Source: Mucilaginibacter daejeonensis (lineage in GTDB: Bacteria > Bacteroidota > Bacteroidia > Sphingobacteriales > Sphingobacteriaceae). Taken from it: 64,000 nt of DNA. Location of the stretch: the NCBI RefSeq assembly GCF_020783335.1, contig NZ_CP086068.1, positions 372,001 to 436,000 on the forward strand, given 5' to 3'. Position numbers and translations under genes: made by a program. Every line of letters starts with the position of its first letter. Position 1 is the stretch's first letter. The notes beneath the pieces are model-generated. The model had not been told where the DNA came from. It saw only the letters and a list, made by a program, of their open reading frames with translations, and made no database searches. Below, piece after piece: positions 33,030 through 42,600 of this stretch.

Positions 33030-36000
33030 ATGTTCAACACATTCATTACGCGGCCTATCCTGTCGCTCGTAATATCATTGATCATAACCCTGCTGGGTGT
33101 ACTGGCGCTGATCACGCTGCCGGTGACCCAGTTCCCCGATATCGTACCGCCATCGGTAACGGTGACTGCCAACTACGTGGGTGCCAATGCCGAGGTATGC
33201 GCCAAGGCGGTAGCCACGCCGCTGGAGCGTGCCATCAACGGTGTGCCCGGCATGACCTACATGTCGTCGGTTTGTAGTAACGATGGTTTGACCGTGATCC
33301 AGATCTACTTTAACGTTGGTACCGATCCTGATCAGGCCGCCGTTAACGTACAGAACCGCGTGGCCACCATTATTGATGAGATGCCTGAAGAGGTGATCAA
33401 AGCCGGTGTGACCACCGAAAAAGAGGTGAACAGTATGCTCATGTACCTCAACGTGATGAGTACAGATCCTGCCGCCGATGAGAAATTCATTTACAACTTT
33501 ACCGACATCAACGTACTGCAAGAGTTAAAGCGTATAGATGGTGTGGGGCGTGCCGAGATCATGGGTGCCAAAGAATACTCGATGCGGGTATGGCTGAAGC
33601 CTGACCGCATGATGGCGTACAAAGTAAGCACCGACGACGTGATCGCTGCCATACGCGCCCAGAACGTGGAGGCCGCTCCTGGTAAGACCGGACAAAGCTC
33701 TGACCGCTCGCCTCAAATGATGCAGTACGTACTGCGTTATAAGGGCAAGTTCTTTGAGCCGAAGCAATACGAGCGGATCGTGATCCGGGCCAACGAGAAC
33801 GGTACAGTGCTGACCCTGAAAGAGGTGGCCGATATCGAATTCGGTTCATTGACCTACAGCATGGTGTCTGAAACGGATGGTCGTCCTTCGGCATCCATCA
33901 TGATCAAACAGCGCCCGGGTTCCAATGCCCGCGATGTGATCAATAACATCAAATCGCGCATGGCCGAGCTGAAGGAAACGCAATTCCCCAGCGGGATGAC
34001 CTACAACGTGAACTATGACGTATCTCGCTTCCTGGATGCCTCGATCGATGAGGTGCTGCATACGTTGGTGGAAGCCTTCCTGCTGGTTTTCGTGGTGGTG
34101 TACATCTTCCTGCAAGATTTCCGCTCTACACTGATCCCTGCACTGGCCGTGCCCGTTGCGTTGATCGGTACGCTGGCCTTTATGCAGATGCTGGGCTTCT
34201 CTATTAACTTGTTAACGCTCTTTGCGCTCGTACTCTCTATCGGTATCGTGGTCGATAACGCCATTGTGGTGGTAGAGGCCGTGCACGTGAAGATGCACGA
34301 AGAACACATGAACGCCATGGATGCTACCCTAAGTGCCATGAAAGAGATCAGCGGAGCCATTGTGGCCATTACACTGGTGATGTCGGCGGTGTTCGTGCCG
34401 GTGGCATTTATGTCGGGTCCGGTAGGGGTATTTTATCGTCAGTTCTCGCTCACCATGGCCATCGCCATCGTGATATCGGGTGTTAACGCCGTAACGCTTA
34501 CCCCGGCCTTGTGTGCCATCATGTTGAAGCCGAACCACAGTAATAAGAAAGGATTTATCGACCGGTTCTTTGCCAAATTCAACAAGGGGTATGATGCTGT
34601 GTCCAACAAGTACTCAGGATCGTTGACCAAGGTGGCAGGCCGCAGGGTGGTCACTTTGATCGCATTGGCGGTCTTCTTCGCCGCTACTTATGGCTTGAGC
34701 AGCATACTGCCTTCAGGCTTTATCCCTACAGAGGACCAAGGCATGATCTACGTGAACGTGACCACTCCACCAGGCGCCACTGTTGAACGTACCCAGGAGG
34801 TATTGAGTTCGGTGTACAAGCAAACCAAAAGCATCAAAGCTATCGAGTCGGTATCTACATTGGCCGGTTATAGTTTGGTGAACGAGGTGGCTGGTGCCTC
34901 ATACGGTATGGCCATGATCAACCTGAAAAGCTGGGACGAACGCGAGGAATCACTGGACGACATCATCCGGGAGCTGCAGAAGCGTACGCGCAACATTAGC
35001 GACGCCACCATTCAATACTTCCCGCCGCCTACCGTACCGGGCTTTGGTAACTCCAGCGGTTTTGAGATCCGTATGCTGGATAAAAGCGGTACCGGCGACC
35101 TGCAAAAGACCGCCGAGATATCCAATGGCTTTATCAAAGCACTTAACGATGCGCCCGAGATCGAGAACGCTTTCTCCAGTTTCGACCCTAACTTTCCGCA
35201 GTACCTGATCAGTGTTGATCAGCATATGGCCGCCAAAAAAGGGATCACTATCGATAAGGCCATGAGCACCCTGCAAACGCTGATGGGTAGTTACTATGCC
35301 TCTAACTTTATCCGTTTTGGGCAAATGTATAAGGTCATGGTACAGGCATCGCCCGAATTCAGGGCCAAGCCTGAGGACGTACTGCAACTGTACGTGAAGA
35401 ACGATAAGAACGAGATGGTGCCCTTCTCTACCTTCATTAAAATGGAGCGTGTTTACGGCCCTGAGCAGTTGACCCGTTATAATATGTACACCTCGGCCAT
35501 GGTGAACGGCGATGCCGCACCGGGCTACAGTAGTGGTGATGCCATCAACGCGATCAAGCGTATCGCCGAAGAAAAGCTTCCTAAAGGTTACTCTTTCGAA
35601 TGGTCTGGTATGACGCGCGAGCAGATCCTGTCAGGTGATCAGGCCATCTATATCTTCATCGTGTGTTTGGTGTTCGTGTACCTATTGCTGGCCGCGCAAT
35701 ACGAGAGCTTGTTGCTCCCGCTGGCGGTGATCCTGTCCTTGCCTACGGGTATTCTCGGAGCATTCTTCTTCCTCAAGATAACTGGGCTCGAGAACAACAT
35801 CTACGCCCAAGTAGCGCTGGTAATGCTCATTGGCTTGCTGGGCAAAAATGCCATTTTGATCGTGGAATTCGCCGTGCAGCGGGAGCGTGAAGGTGCTACG
35901 GTATTGCAGGCCGCCATTGAAGGTGCGGTATCGCGTTTACGCCCGATCTTGATGACCTCGTTCGCGTTCATTGCCGGTTTGATCCCGTTGTGTATCGCCA

Positions 36001-36191
36001 GCGGGGCGGGCGCCATGGGTAACCGCTCGATCGGTACGGCTGCTGCCGGAGGCATGCTGTTAGGAACCTTCTTTGGCTTGATCCTGATCCCCGGGTTGTA
36101 TGTCATCTTCTCCGGTCTTTCGGGCAAGAAGAAAAAGCAGGAACCTGTGCCTGTGGCCTTAGAACCTGAACTGAACACCACTTACCATTAA
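33030..36191 (+). CDS. RND multidrug efflux permease (AcrB/MexB, HAE1 type)
   Basis: A 1053-residue inner-membrane proton/drug antiporter with the standard 12-helix, two-large-loop layout (FNTFITRPILSLVISLIITL at the N-terminus; GAFFFLKITGLENNIYAQVAL in the second half). The proton-relay Lys is Lys939 in LIGLLGKNAILIVEFA, matching AcrB Lys940. In helix 4, AcrB has adjacent Asp407-Asp408. Here the segment is GIVVDNAIVVVEA, that is Asp409-Asn410, so one relay aspartate is an asparagine. The codons are GAT AAC and the frame is intact. Substrate is unknown. It works with the flanking adaptor and outer-membrane genes. Confidence 0.95.
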   Translation: MFNTFITRPILSLVISLIITLLGVLALITLPVTQFPDIVPPSVTVTANYVGANAEVCAKAVATPLERAINGVPGMTYMSSVCSNDGLTVIQIYFNVGTDPDQAAVNVQNRVATIIDEMPEEVIKAGVTTEKEVNSMLMYLNVMSTDPAADEKFIYNFTDINVLQELKRIDGVGRAEIMGAKEYSMRVWLKPDRMMAYKVSTDDVIAAIRAQNVEAAPGKTGQSSDRSPQMMQYVLRYKGKFFEPKQYERIVIRANENGTVLTLKEVADIEFGSLTYSMVSETDGRPSASIMIKQRPGSNARDVINNIKSRMAELKETQFPSGMTYNVNYDVSRFLDASIDEVLHTLVEAFLLVFVVVYIFLQDFRSTLIPALAVPVALIGTLAFMQMLGFSINLLTLFALVLSIGIVVDNAIVVVEAVHVKMHEEHMNAMDATLSAMKEISGAIVAITLVMSAVFVPVAFMSGPVGVFYRQFSLTMAIAIVISGVNAVTLTPALCAIMLKPNHSNKKGFIDRFFAKFNKGYDAVSNKYSGSLTKVAGRRVVTLIALAVFFAATYGLSSILPSGFIPTEDQGMIYVNVTTPPGATVERTQEVLSSVYKQTKSIKAIESVSTLAGYSLVNEVAGASYGMAMINLKSWDEREESLDDIIRELQKRTRNISDATIQYFPPPTVPGFGNSSGFEIRMLDKSGTGDLQKTAEISNGFIKALNDAPEIENAFSSFDPNFPQYLISVDQHMAAKKGITIDKAMSTLQTLMGSYYASNFIRFGQMYKVMVQASPEFRAKPEDVLQLYVKNDKNEMVPFSTFIKMERVYGPEQLTRYNMYTSAMVNGDAAPGYSSGDAINAIKRIAEEKLPKGYSFEWSGMTREQILSGDQAIYIFIVCLVFVYLLLAAQYESLLLPLAVILSLPTGILGAFFFLKITGLENNIYAQVALVMLIGLLGKNAILIVEFAVQREREGATVLQAAIEGAVSRLRPILMTSFAFIAGLIPLCIASGAGAMGNRSIGTAAAGGMLLGTFFGLILIPGLYVIFSGLSGKKKKQEPVPVALEPELNTTYH

Positions 36192-36204
36192 TTGAAGTTC
36201 CTTT

Positions 36205-37644
36205 ATGCTCAAATATAAGATCCATATATTCTCGCTGCTGATCGTGATCGGTTTGGCGGCATGTCATCCGCTCAAGACCATACCCACCAGCACACGTGAT
36301 ACTGTACCTGCCACTTATACCGGCAAAACCGACAGCACCAACGTGGCGGCTTTACCCATCGGCAGCTTTTTCACCGATACGTACCTGGTACAACTGATCG
36401 ATACCGCCTTGGCGGCAAACCCTGATATATTGACCGCCTTGCAGCGTGTCGAGATCGCCAACGCCAACCTTAAATATAACAAGGTGCAGTTGCTGCCCTC
36501 ACTAAATGGCGATGCCCGCGCAGGGGTGGAACGTTATGGGGATTACACCATGAACGGAGTGGGTAACTATGACACCAACCTGTCGCCCAACATCAACGGT
36601 GATCAGCGTATCCCTAACCCAACGCCTGATTACTTTGTGGGTTTCCGCAGTAACTGGGAGGTCGATCTGTGGGGACGATTACGTAGCCGTAAAAAAGCCG
36701 CTTATGCTCGTTTTTTGGCAAGCCAGGCAGGCTACCGCATGGTGATCACGTCGCTCACCGCGCAGATCGCCACGGCTTATTACGAATTGCTGGCACTTGA
36801 CAATGAGTTGCGCGTCATCCGCAAGAACATTGCCCTGCAGAACGATGCGCTCGAGATCATCAAGGTCCAAAAGCTGGGTGGCCGTGCTACTGAATTGGCC
36901 GTTCAACAATTTTTGGCGCAGCTAAAACGTACGCAGGGACTGGAATACGCCGTGATGCAGCAGGTCACCGAGACGCAGAATCAGCTGAACTTCCTGACCG
37001 GCAAATTCCCGAAAGACATCGTTCGCGATACCTCGATCAATACCCTAAAGTTGCCGGCGGTATTAAAAGCGGGCGTACCGACCCAGTTGCTGCTCAATCG
37101 GCCCGACATACAAGAGGCCGACCTGGAGCTTCGCGCCATGAATGCGGATATCAAGGCCGTGCACAGGACCTTCTTTCCGTCGTTAACGTTAACGCCTTAC
37201 GTTGGCTTCAATGCCTTCGCCTCCAAACTGTTGTTCAATCCCGGCTCGGTGGCCTGGGGTGTGATCGGCGGACTTACCGCGCCGATCTTTAACAAGCGCC
37301 AGATCCGCACCGATTATGAAACGGCCATAGCTCAAGGCAATCAGGCGCTGTACAACTACCAAAAAACGGTATTGAACAGTTACCAGGAGGTACTCAACAA
37401 CATCAAAGGGGTGGAGAACTACAGTCAGATCTATTCGCGCAAGCAGCAGGAGGTGCAGGCGCTCAACAATGCAGTGTCGGTAGCTAAGGATCTGTACCTG
37501 GTGGGCCGGGCCAATTACCTCGAGATCATCACCGCCCAGCGTAACGTGCTTGATGCGGAGCTCGAACTGGCCAATACTAAAAAGAACATCTTTATATCGG
37601 CCATTAACCTGTACCGCGCCGTGGGCGGTGGTTGGAAGCGTTAA
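36205..37644 (+). CDS. Outer-membrane efflux lipoprotein (TolC/NodT/OprM family)
   Basis: A 479-residue outer-membrane channel of the tripartite pump. Lipobox GLAACH gives a lipidated Cys near residue 20. Two OEP repeats are visible, each with a long helical hairpin: LVQLIDTALAANPDILTALQ in the first and LLLNRPDIQEADLELRAMNADI in the second. WEVDLWGRLRSRKKAA is the characteristic OprM-like segment. It starts 13 bases after the permease stop and ends at a terminator, completing the adaptor-pump-channel operon. Confidence 0.95.
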   Translation: MLKYKIHIFSLLIVIGLAACHPLKTIPTSTRDTVPATYTGKTDSTNVAALPIGSFFTDTYLVQLIDTALAANPDILTALQRVEIANANLKYNKVQLLPSLNGDARAGVERYGDYTMNGVGNYDTNLSPNINGDQRIPNPTPDYFVGFRSNWEVDLWGRLRSRKKAAYARFLASQAGYRMVITSLTAQIATAYYELLALDNELRVIRKNIALQNDALEIIKVQKLGGRATELAVQQFLAQLKRTQGLEYAVMQQVTETQNQLNFLTGKFPKDIVRDTSINTLKLPAVLKAGVPTQLLLNRPDIQEADLELRAMNADIKAVHRTFFPSLTLTPYVGFNAFASKLLFNPGSVAWGVIGGLTAPIFNKRQIRTDYETAIAQGNQALYNYQKTVLNSYQEVLNNIKGVENYSQIYSRKQQEVQALNNAVSVAKDLYLVGRANYLEIITAQRNVLDAELELANTKKNIFISAINLYRAVGGGWKR

Positions 37645-37674
37645 ACCGTTATCAACAAATATCACTCAATATCC

Positions 37675-37705
37675 AAGCCCTGTTGGTCATATCAGCAGGG
37701 CTTTT
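37675..37705 (+). terminator. Terminator of the RND operon
   Basis: AAGCCCTGTTG pairs with CAGCAGGGCTT (one G-T wobble), 7-base loop, followed by TTG-rich sequence after the outer-membrane channel gene. Confidence 0.75.
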
Positions 37706-37771
37706 GTGCATAATAGTGTTACTTGTACACTTGGTTAAAAAAGGGGATATTGCGTTCACCAATTATTTCCT

Positions 37772-39055
37772 ATGAAGATCTTTTCCATGTTGTTAGCCTT
37801 GGTAGCAGGGGCGTTTTTTACCTTGAATTGCCATGCACAGGGTCCGGTGCCCGTGAAAGTCAAAGCCACTAAAGATGGTTTTGAACTGTTGCGCAACGGC
37901 AAACCCTATTTCATCAAAGGCGCTGGCGGTACCAATTATACCGACCGCCTGGCCCGATACGGCGGCAACTCGATCCGCACCTGGGATACCCGCAACGGCA
38001 CCGAGGTGCTCGACAAAGCACAAAGCCTTGGCCTTACCGTTACCATGGGGCTCAATGTGGCCCGCGAAAGGCACGGCTTTAACTATGATGATACCGCCGC
38101 AGTGCATGCTCAACTGGAGCGTTTACGTAAGGAGGTGATCAAGTATCGTAACCATCCGGCGCTGCTGATCTGGGGCATAGGCAATGAGCTGAACCTTGAC
38201 TACAAGAATCCCAATGTTTGGAACGCGGTGAACGATATCGCCAAAATGATCCATGCCGAGGACCCCAACCACCCGGCTACCACGATGCTGGCGGGCGTGA
38301 ACAAACGCGAGATAGACCTGATCAAAGAACGTTGTCCGCAGCTCGACCTGCTTTCGGTGCAGGTTTACGGCGGATTGGCCAGTGTACCGCAGCAATTGGC
38401 CCGTGCCGGATGGCAAGGCCCTTACATAGTGACCGAATGGGGGCCTACCGGCCATTGGGAAGGCCCGCAAACGGCATGGAAGGCATCGGTAGAAGAGACC
38501 AGCAGCCAAAAAGCCGCCGTTTATAAAAGTCGTTATGAGGCATCCATTCAAAAGGATAAGCATTGCCTGGGTTCATACGTGTTCTTATGGGGGCAAAAGC
38601 AGGAACGCACACCGACGTGGTACGGCTTATTTACCGAGGCCGGTGAAGAGAACGAAGTGGTGGATTTGATGCAGTATCTATGGACAGGTAAATATCCGGC
38701 TGATCGTGCGCCGCACCTGGCCGAAGCTTTGTTGAATGGAAAAAGCGCTACCGATAACATCTATCTCGAACCCGGGTCAAGTTACCCTATCGAACTCAAA
38801 GTGAACGACGCGGACAATGATCAACTTACCACCCGGTGGGAGTTACTTCCCGAAAGTACTGACCTGAAACAGGGCGGCGACCGTGAATCGCGCCCGGCAC
38901 CAATTGCGGGGCTGATCAAAGCGGAACGGTATGACAAAGCGACCTTGAAAACACCCGAAAAAGAAGGGGCATATCGGCTTTTTATGTATGTAAGTGATGG
39001 GCACAACAAAGTGGCTACCGCTAACATACCTTTCTACGTGAATGCCAGCAGATAA
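37772..39055 (+). CDS. Secreted clan GH-A glycosidase (GH2-like TIM barrel)
   Basis: A 427-residue periplasmic protein. The signal peptide ends at CHAQ (about residue 23). The TIM barrel has FELLRNGKPYFIKGAGG at the start, the acid/base Glu in LIWGIGNELNLDY and the nucleophile Glu in GPYIVTEWGPTGHW, the two conserved Glu of clan GH-A. A C-terminal beta domain (about 320-427) resembles an Ig/cadherin-like module (IELKVNDADNDQLTTRWELL). It is shorter than full GH2 enzymes, having no N-terminal sugar-binding domains. Substrate unknown. It lies between the efflux operon and two-component system 2. Confidence 0.8.
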   Translation: MKIFSMLLALVAGAFFTLNCHAQGPVPVKVKATKDGFELLRNGKPYFIKGAGGTNYTDRLARYGGNSIRTWDTRNGTEVLDKAQSLGLTVTMGLNVARERHGFNYDDTAAVHAQLERLRKEVIKYRNHPALLIWGIGNELNLDYKNPNVWNAVNDIAKMIHAEDPNHPATTMLAGVNKREIDLIKERCPQLDLLSVQVYGGLASVPQQLARAGWQGPYIVTEWGPTGHWEGPQTAWKASVEETSSQKAAVYKSRYEASIQKDKHCLGSYVFLWGQKQERTPTWYGLFTEAGEENEVVDLMQYLWTGKYPADRAPHLAEALLNGKSATDNIYLEPGSSYPIELKVNDADNDQLTTRWELLPESTDLKQGGDRESRPAPIAGLIKAERYDKATLKTPEKEGAYRLFMYVSDGHNKVATANIPFYVNASR

Positions 39056-39134
39056 CTGTATGAACAGTGCATACTTTTGTTAAGTTTGCTGTTCGGCGAA
39101 GGGCTGCGGCCTCACGCACAATTATAGCAAGGGC

Positions 39135-39818
39135 ATGGCACAAATACTGTTAGTAGAGGACGAGGACAAAGTATCGTCATTCATCAAAAAAGGGCTGAAT
39201 GAGCATCACTATCATGTTGATGTGGCGCGCGATGGTGTGGCAGGCCTGTCAGAAGTGCTTCAAAAAAAGTATGACCTCATTATACTGGATGTGATGCTGC
39301 CCCTCATTAACGGGATCGACCTTTGTAAGCAGATCAGGCAAAAGCAAACGCAGGTACCTATTTTGATGCTGAGCGCCCTGGGTACCATTGATGACAAGGT
39401 GAACGGCTTACAAGCCGGTGCTGATGATTATTTGTTGAAGCCTTTCCACTTTAACGAACTGTTGGCCCGTATAGAGGCATTGTTGCGCAGGCGTAACATT
39501 GCCGAATCAGTAGACCATACCCTCAGCTTTGCCGATCTTAAGCTGGATACCTGGGACAAGACGGCCGAACGGGCCGGGAAAAAGATATCGTTAACGGCTA
39601 AAGAATACGTGCTGCTTGAGCTATTCATGCGCAACCCTAACAAGCTACTTTCGCGTGAGTACATCATGGAGAAAGTATGGGGGCTTAACTTTGATACCGG
39701 TACCAACATGGTTGATGTATATGTGAACTACCTGCGCAACAAGGTGCAAAAGGGGTTCGATACCAAGCTGATCCATACCGTGATCGGCATGGGCTATATC
39801 ATGAAAGAGCAACGTTAA
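39135..39818 (+). CDS. OmpR/CusR-family response regulator (two-component system 2)
   Basis: A 227-residue receiver/winged-helix regulator. Phospho-acceptor Asp52 is in YDLIILDVMLPLING, with VEDEDKV before and DDYLLKPFHF after. The effector helices are LTAKEYVLLELFMRNPNKLLSR and TNMVDVYVNYLRNKV. Its layout matches regulator 1 on the other side of the pump operon, suggesting duplication. TACTTTTG at 39072-39079 is a -7-like element. Operon with the kinase 14 bases downstream. Confidence 0.95.
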   Translation: MAQILLVEDEDKVSSFIKKGLNEHHYHVDVARDGVAGLSEVLQKKYDLIILDVMLPLINGIDLCKQIRQKQTQVPILMLSALGTIDDKVNGLQAGADDYLLKPFHFNELLARIEALLRRRNIAESVDHTLSFADLKLDTWDKTAERAGKKISLTAKEYVLLELFMRNPNKLLSREYIMEKVWGLNFDTGTNMVDVYVNYLRNKVQKGFDTKLIHTVIGMGYIMKEQR

Positions 39819-39832
39819 TCAAACCGTAGCAC

Positions 39833-41191
39833 ATGAAGATCAAGACCCGCCTCTCGCTATACTTTACCCTGATCAGTTGCGGCGCGTTGTTGCTAGTGCT
39901 ACTGGGTGTATATTTTGCGGTGTTCGCATACTCTAAGACCGACTTCATTAACAGGCTTAACGACCGCGTGAACGTGGCCTCCAAACTGTACCTCAAAGCC
40001 GATGAGATAGGAGAGGACTCGCTACTGCAGATACAGCAACAATATCTGGAAAAACTACCCGATGAGGTGATCCGGGTGTACGACGAGTCGAACACCTCGG
40101 CCTTTAATACCCGCAACCGGATCGATTGGACCAAGGACATCATTGAACAGGTGCGTAAGGATGGCTCCATAATGTACCAGGAAGGGTCGAGGCAGGTGAT
40201 CGGTAAGTATTATCGCGACAACCAGGGCAACTTTGTGATCCTGGCCTCGGCCGTTGATGAGAATTTTAGTAAGCGGATCATTCAACTGGGCAAGATCGCT
40301 ACGGCGTTCTTTGTGGTATTCAGCGTGTGCTTGTTCTTTGCGGGCCAATGGCTGGCCAAAAATACGTTGAGGCCCATTGAACGCATCATTGGGCAAATGC
40401 GGCAGATCCGGTCAAGTAACCTGCATTTACGCATCAAGGAGAATAAGAATAAGGATGAGATAGATGAGCTCATTAGTAACTTTAATAATCTTTTAGAACG
40501 GTTGGAGAATGCCTTCGAGATGCAGCGCAGCTTTGTGTCCAACGCGTCGCACGAGTTGCGCACTCCCGTGACCAGCATTATGGGCGAGGCTGATGTGGCA
40601 CTCGAAAAGCCTCGTAACATGGATGAATACGAACGGGTGCTAAGATCTGTATCGGCCGATGCCATGCATTTACAGGAGACCATCACCAGTTTAATGGAGC
40701 TGGCCCAGGTAGACTTCAATTACACCCAGGCCGTGCTCACTCCGGTGCGCATGGACGAACTGGTGTGGGAGCTGCAAGAGTATTGGATGAACAAAAAGGA
40801 TGCAGGCAAGCTCGACATCATTTTGGCCGATATGCCTGAGGACGAGAATGCGCTGGTGATACAAGGAAACAAGCCCCTGCTTAACATCGCCATCAATAAT
40901 ATTGTCCATAATGCCTTCAAATTTTCGGGTAATGCGCCGGTGCAACTGCATTTTGAGGTATTGGAACACAACATCGTGATGACCATTACCGACAAAGGCC
41001 CCGGCATCCAAGCTAATGATGTGGATAAGATATTCCGCTCGTTCTATCGTGCCGATAACACGCGCGACGTTCCGGGTAGCGGTATCGGCCTGTACATTGC
41101 CGGTAAGATCATACAGCTGTGTAACGGTACCATTAAGGTGGAGTCTGATGGCGTGTCGGGCAGTTCCTTTGTGCTTAACTTTGCTAAATGA
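39833..41191 (+). CDS. Membrane sensor histidine kinase (two-component system 2)
   Basis: A 452-residue kinase, the same length and domain order as kinase 1: TM1 (about 10-30), periplasmic domain, TM2 (about 155-175), HAMP (LRPIERIIGQMRQIRSSNLH), HisKA with His240 in SFVSNASHELRTPV, and the ATPase domain with G1 (ITDKGPGIQ) and G2 (GSGIGLYIAGKI). The periplasmic sensors of the two kinases differ clearly, so they probably read different signals. A terminator follows directly. Confidence 0.93.
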   Translation: MKIKTRLSLYFTLISCGALLLVLLGVYFAVFAYSKTDFINRLNDRVNVASKLYLKADEIGEDSLLQIQQQYLEKLPDEVIRVYDESNTSAFNTRNRIDWTKDIIEQVRKDGSIMYQEGSRQVIGKYYRDNQGNFVILASAVDENFSKRIIQLGKIATAFFVVFSVCLFFAGQWLAKNTLRPIERIIGQMRQIRSSNLHLRIKENKNKDEIDELISNFNNLLERLENAFEMQRSFVSNASHELRTPVTSIMGEADVALEKPRNMDEYERVLRSVSADAMHLQETITSLMELAQVDFNYTQAVLTPVRMDELVWELQEYWMNKKDAGKLDIILADMPEDENALVIQGNKPLLNIAINNIVHNAFKFSGNAPVQLHFEVLEHNIVMTITDKGPGIQANDVDKIFRSFYRADNTRDVPGSGIGLYIAGKIIQLCNGTIKVESDGVSGSSFVLNFAK

Positions 41192-41207
41192 TCAAATGAG
41201 ACAAATG

Positions 41208-41243
41208 AAAAAGCCGCTGCCTGTATCAGGTCAGCGGCTTTTT
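41208..41243. terminator. Bidirectional terminator after two-component system 2
   Basis: AAAAAGCCGCTG / CAGCGGCTTTTT perfect 12-bp stem, 12-base loop, between convergent genes. Confidence 0.85.
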
Positions 41244-41271
41244 TGTAGATGACTGTTATGGCCTGCACCAC

Positions 41272-42078
41272 TTATTGATAGCTGAATTTGACGGTGCTCA
41301 CGGTCGGATTAAGTTGTCCGGGTTCGGTAACCTTGGTTTGGGCCTGAGTTGGGTAGCCGTTGCTGTTGTAAGTGTAGGCGTAAGTGGTGGTGCGCACCAA
41401 GTCATTATTCTCATCAGTAACAGTGGCTTTTACCGGATTATGTTTTGATGGTGCCTCGAACTTAAGCTGATAGATCTCGCTCACGCTATACAACGGGTTG
41501 TCGTGGGTGTCATACTCGTAAGTGGTACTTTCTGATAGCACATAAGTCTTGGTCAACCAGTTGTATTGAAGGTCACGCTGGGTCTTTATATCGCCATTGG
41601 CGTAGTACTCAAAGGTGGTTTTAATGAGTGGCACCGGGTTGGCCTCGTTGGGGATGAGTCCGTAAGTAACGATGTCGTTCAAAACGGCGTTGTTGTAGCT
41701 GAACTTAAAATAGCCCACATTGGCGCCCTGCAAACCTCCTTGATACATGTCTACCCGGTCGGTTAGGCCATTGGTAGCATAAGTGAATTTGAGTGCTTCC
41801 TGGTCAGATGAGGTCAGGCTGAACAGCTTATTGTTCTGGTAAGCCAGGTCGATCACGTCCGTCTCGCCATCTTCGGCGGTCGTTATCTTAGTGATATGAC
41901 CGGCGCTATTGTACTCAAAGTTGGTGTAGTTGGTGGCCGAGGCCTCTACCCGCTTAAGTTTAAAACCATTGGCAGGTCTGTCGGCACCGTCGTTATCTTT
42001 TTTGCATGACGTGCTGAGCATGATCAAGGCCGCAGCGGCTAAGGTAAAAGCTTTGGATAATTGTTTAAATGGTTTCAT
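41272..42078 (-). CDS. Lipoprotein with YD/RHS-like repeats
   Basis: A 268-residue lipoprotein. The lipobox LSTSC (Cys at about 25) is followed by a KKDNDGAD linker. The mature part has irregular beta repeats of the type FEYNSAGHITKIT, FTYATNGLTDRV, FEYYANGDIKTQ, YEYDTHDNPLY and YTYNSNGYPTQ, as in YD-repeat or DUF4595-like proteins. It is probably an extracytoplasmic beta-rich protein that binds sugars or peptides; function unknown. The KKDN after the Cys lacks the strong acidic export signal seen in many surface lipoproteins. Confidence 0.75.
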   Translation of the reverse strand: MKPFKQLSKAFTLAAAALIMLSTSCKKDNDGADRPANGFKLKRVEASATNYTNFEYNSAGHITKITTAEDGETDVIDLAYQNNKLFSLTSSDQEALKFTYATNGLTDRVDMYQGGLQGANVGYFKFSYNNAVLNDIVTYGLIPNEANPVPLIKTTFEYYANGDIKTQRDLQYNWLTKTYVLSESTTYEYDTHDNPLYSVSEIYQLKFEAPSKHNPVKATVTDENNDLVRTTTYAYTYNSNGYPTQAQTKVTEPGQLNPTVSTVKFSYQ

Positions 42079-42600
42079 GTTGTGTGTGATTGTGATAAAA
42101 TAGGTGTGTTATTAATAATTATTCAGTTTAGGCGACCTTTGTGGCTGGGCAATAGCTTTCCATTTGGATACCTGGTATCCATTACATGGGTCGGAAAATG
42201 ATGGTGAATTAGGAAGGTCTAAATGATCAGACCTTGAGGGAGCGTTGTTGCGCCGGTGTTGGCCGGCGCACTAACTGGTGATATAGGGTTTAGGTAGAGT
42301 GACATTTGTTGTGTATAAAGTTAGGTCGCTTTTGCTTCGGTATAGCGTAGACATTGTTGGCATGCCTAACGCTACAGCGAGCCAAAAAGATATTATCGCT
42401 TACTCTCTTTGTGGCCGCTTCCTTATTTGCAAAAGCACTTGATAGAGTAGGAATAGGATGGAAGGTTTAAGGAGATCTTTAAAATTAATTTGAAAGGCGC
42501 TATAATGAGTTGTACGCCAGTGTTTTAAATTATCCGTCTGTGCGTTGTGAAAAGCGACATGATCGCGCCAACAGCATGTAGCGCAGATAAGACAACACTT
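42079..42600. other. Intergenic region with no recognised gene
   Basis: About 520 bases, AT-rich near the right end. The only structure seen is an 8-bp perfect hairpin (TGCGCCGG / CCGGCGCA, 42249-42270) without a T-tract on either strand. It presumably contains the promoter of the leftward lipoprotein gene; no clear element was found. Confidence 0.4.

Noticed and set aside
42249..42270. TGCGCCGG/CCGGCGCA hairpin as a terminator
   Set aside because: No T-tract on either strand and over 170 bases from any stop codon; noted only as structure.
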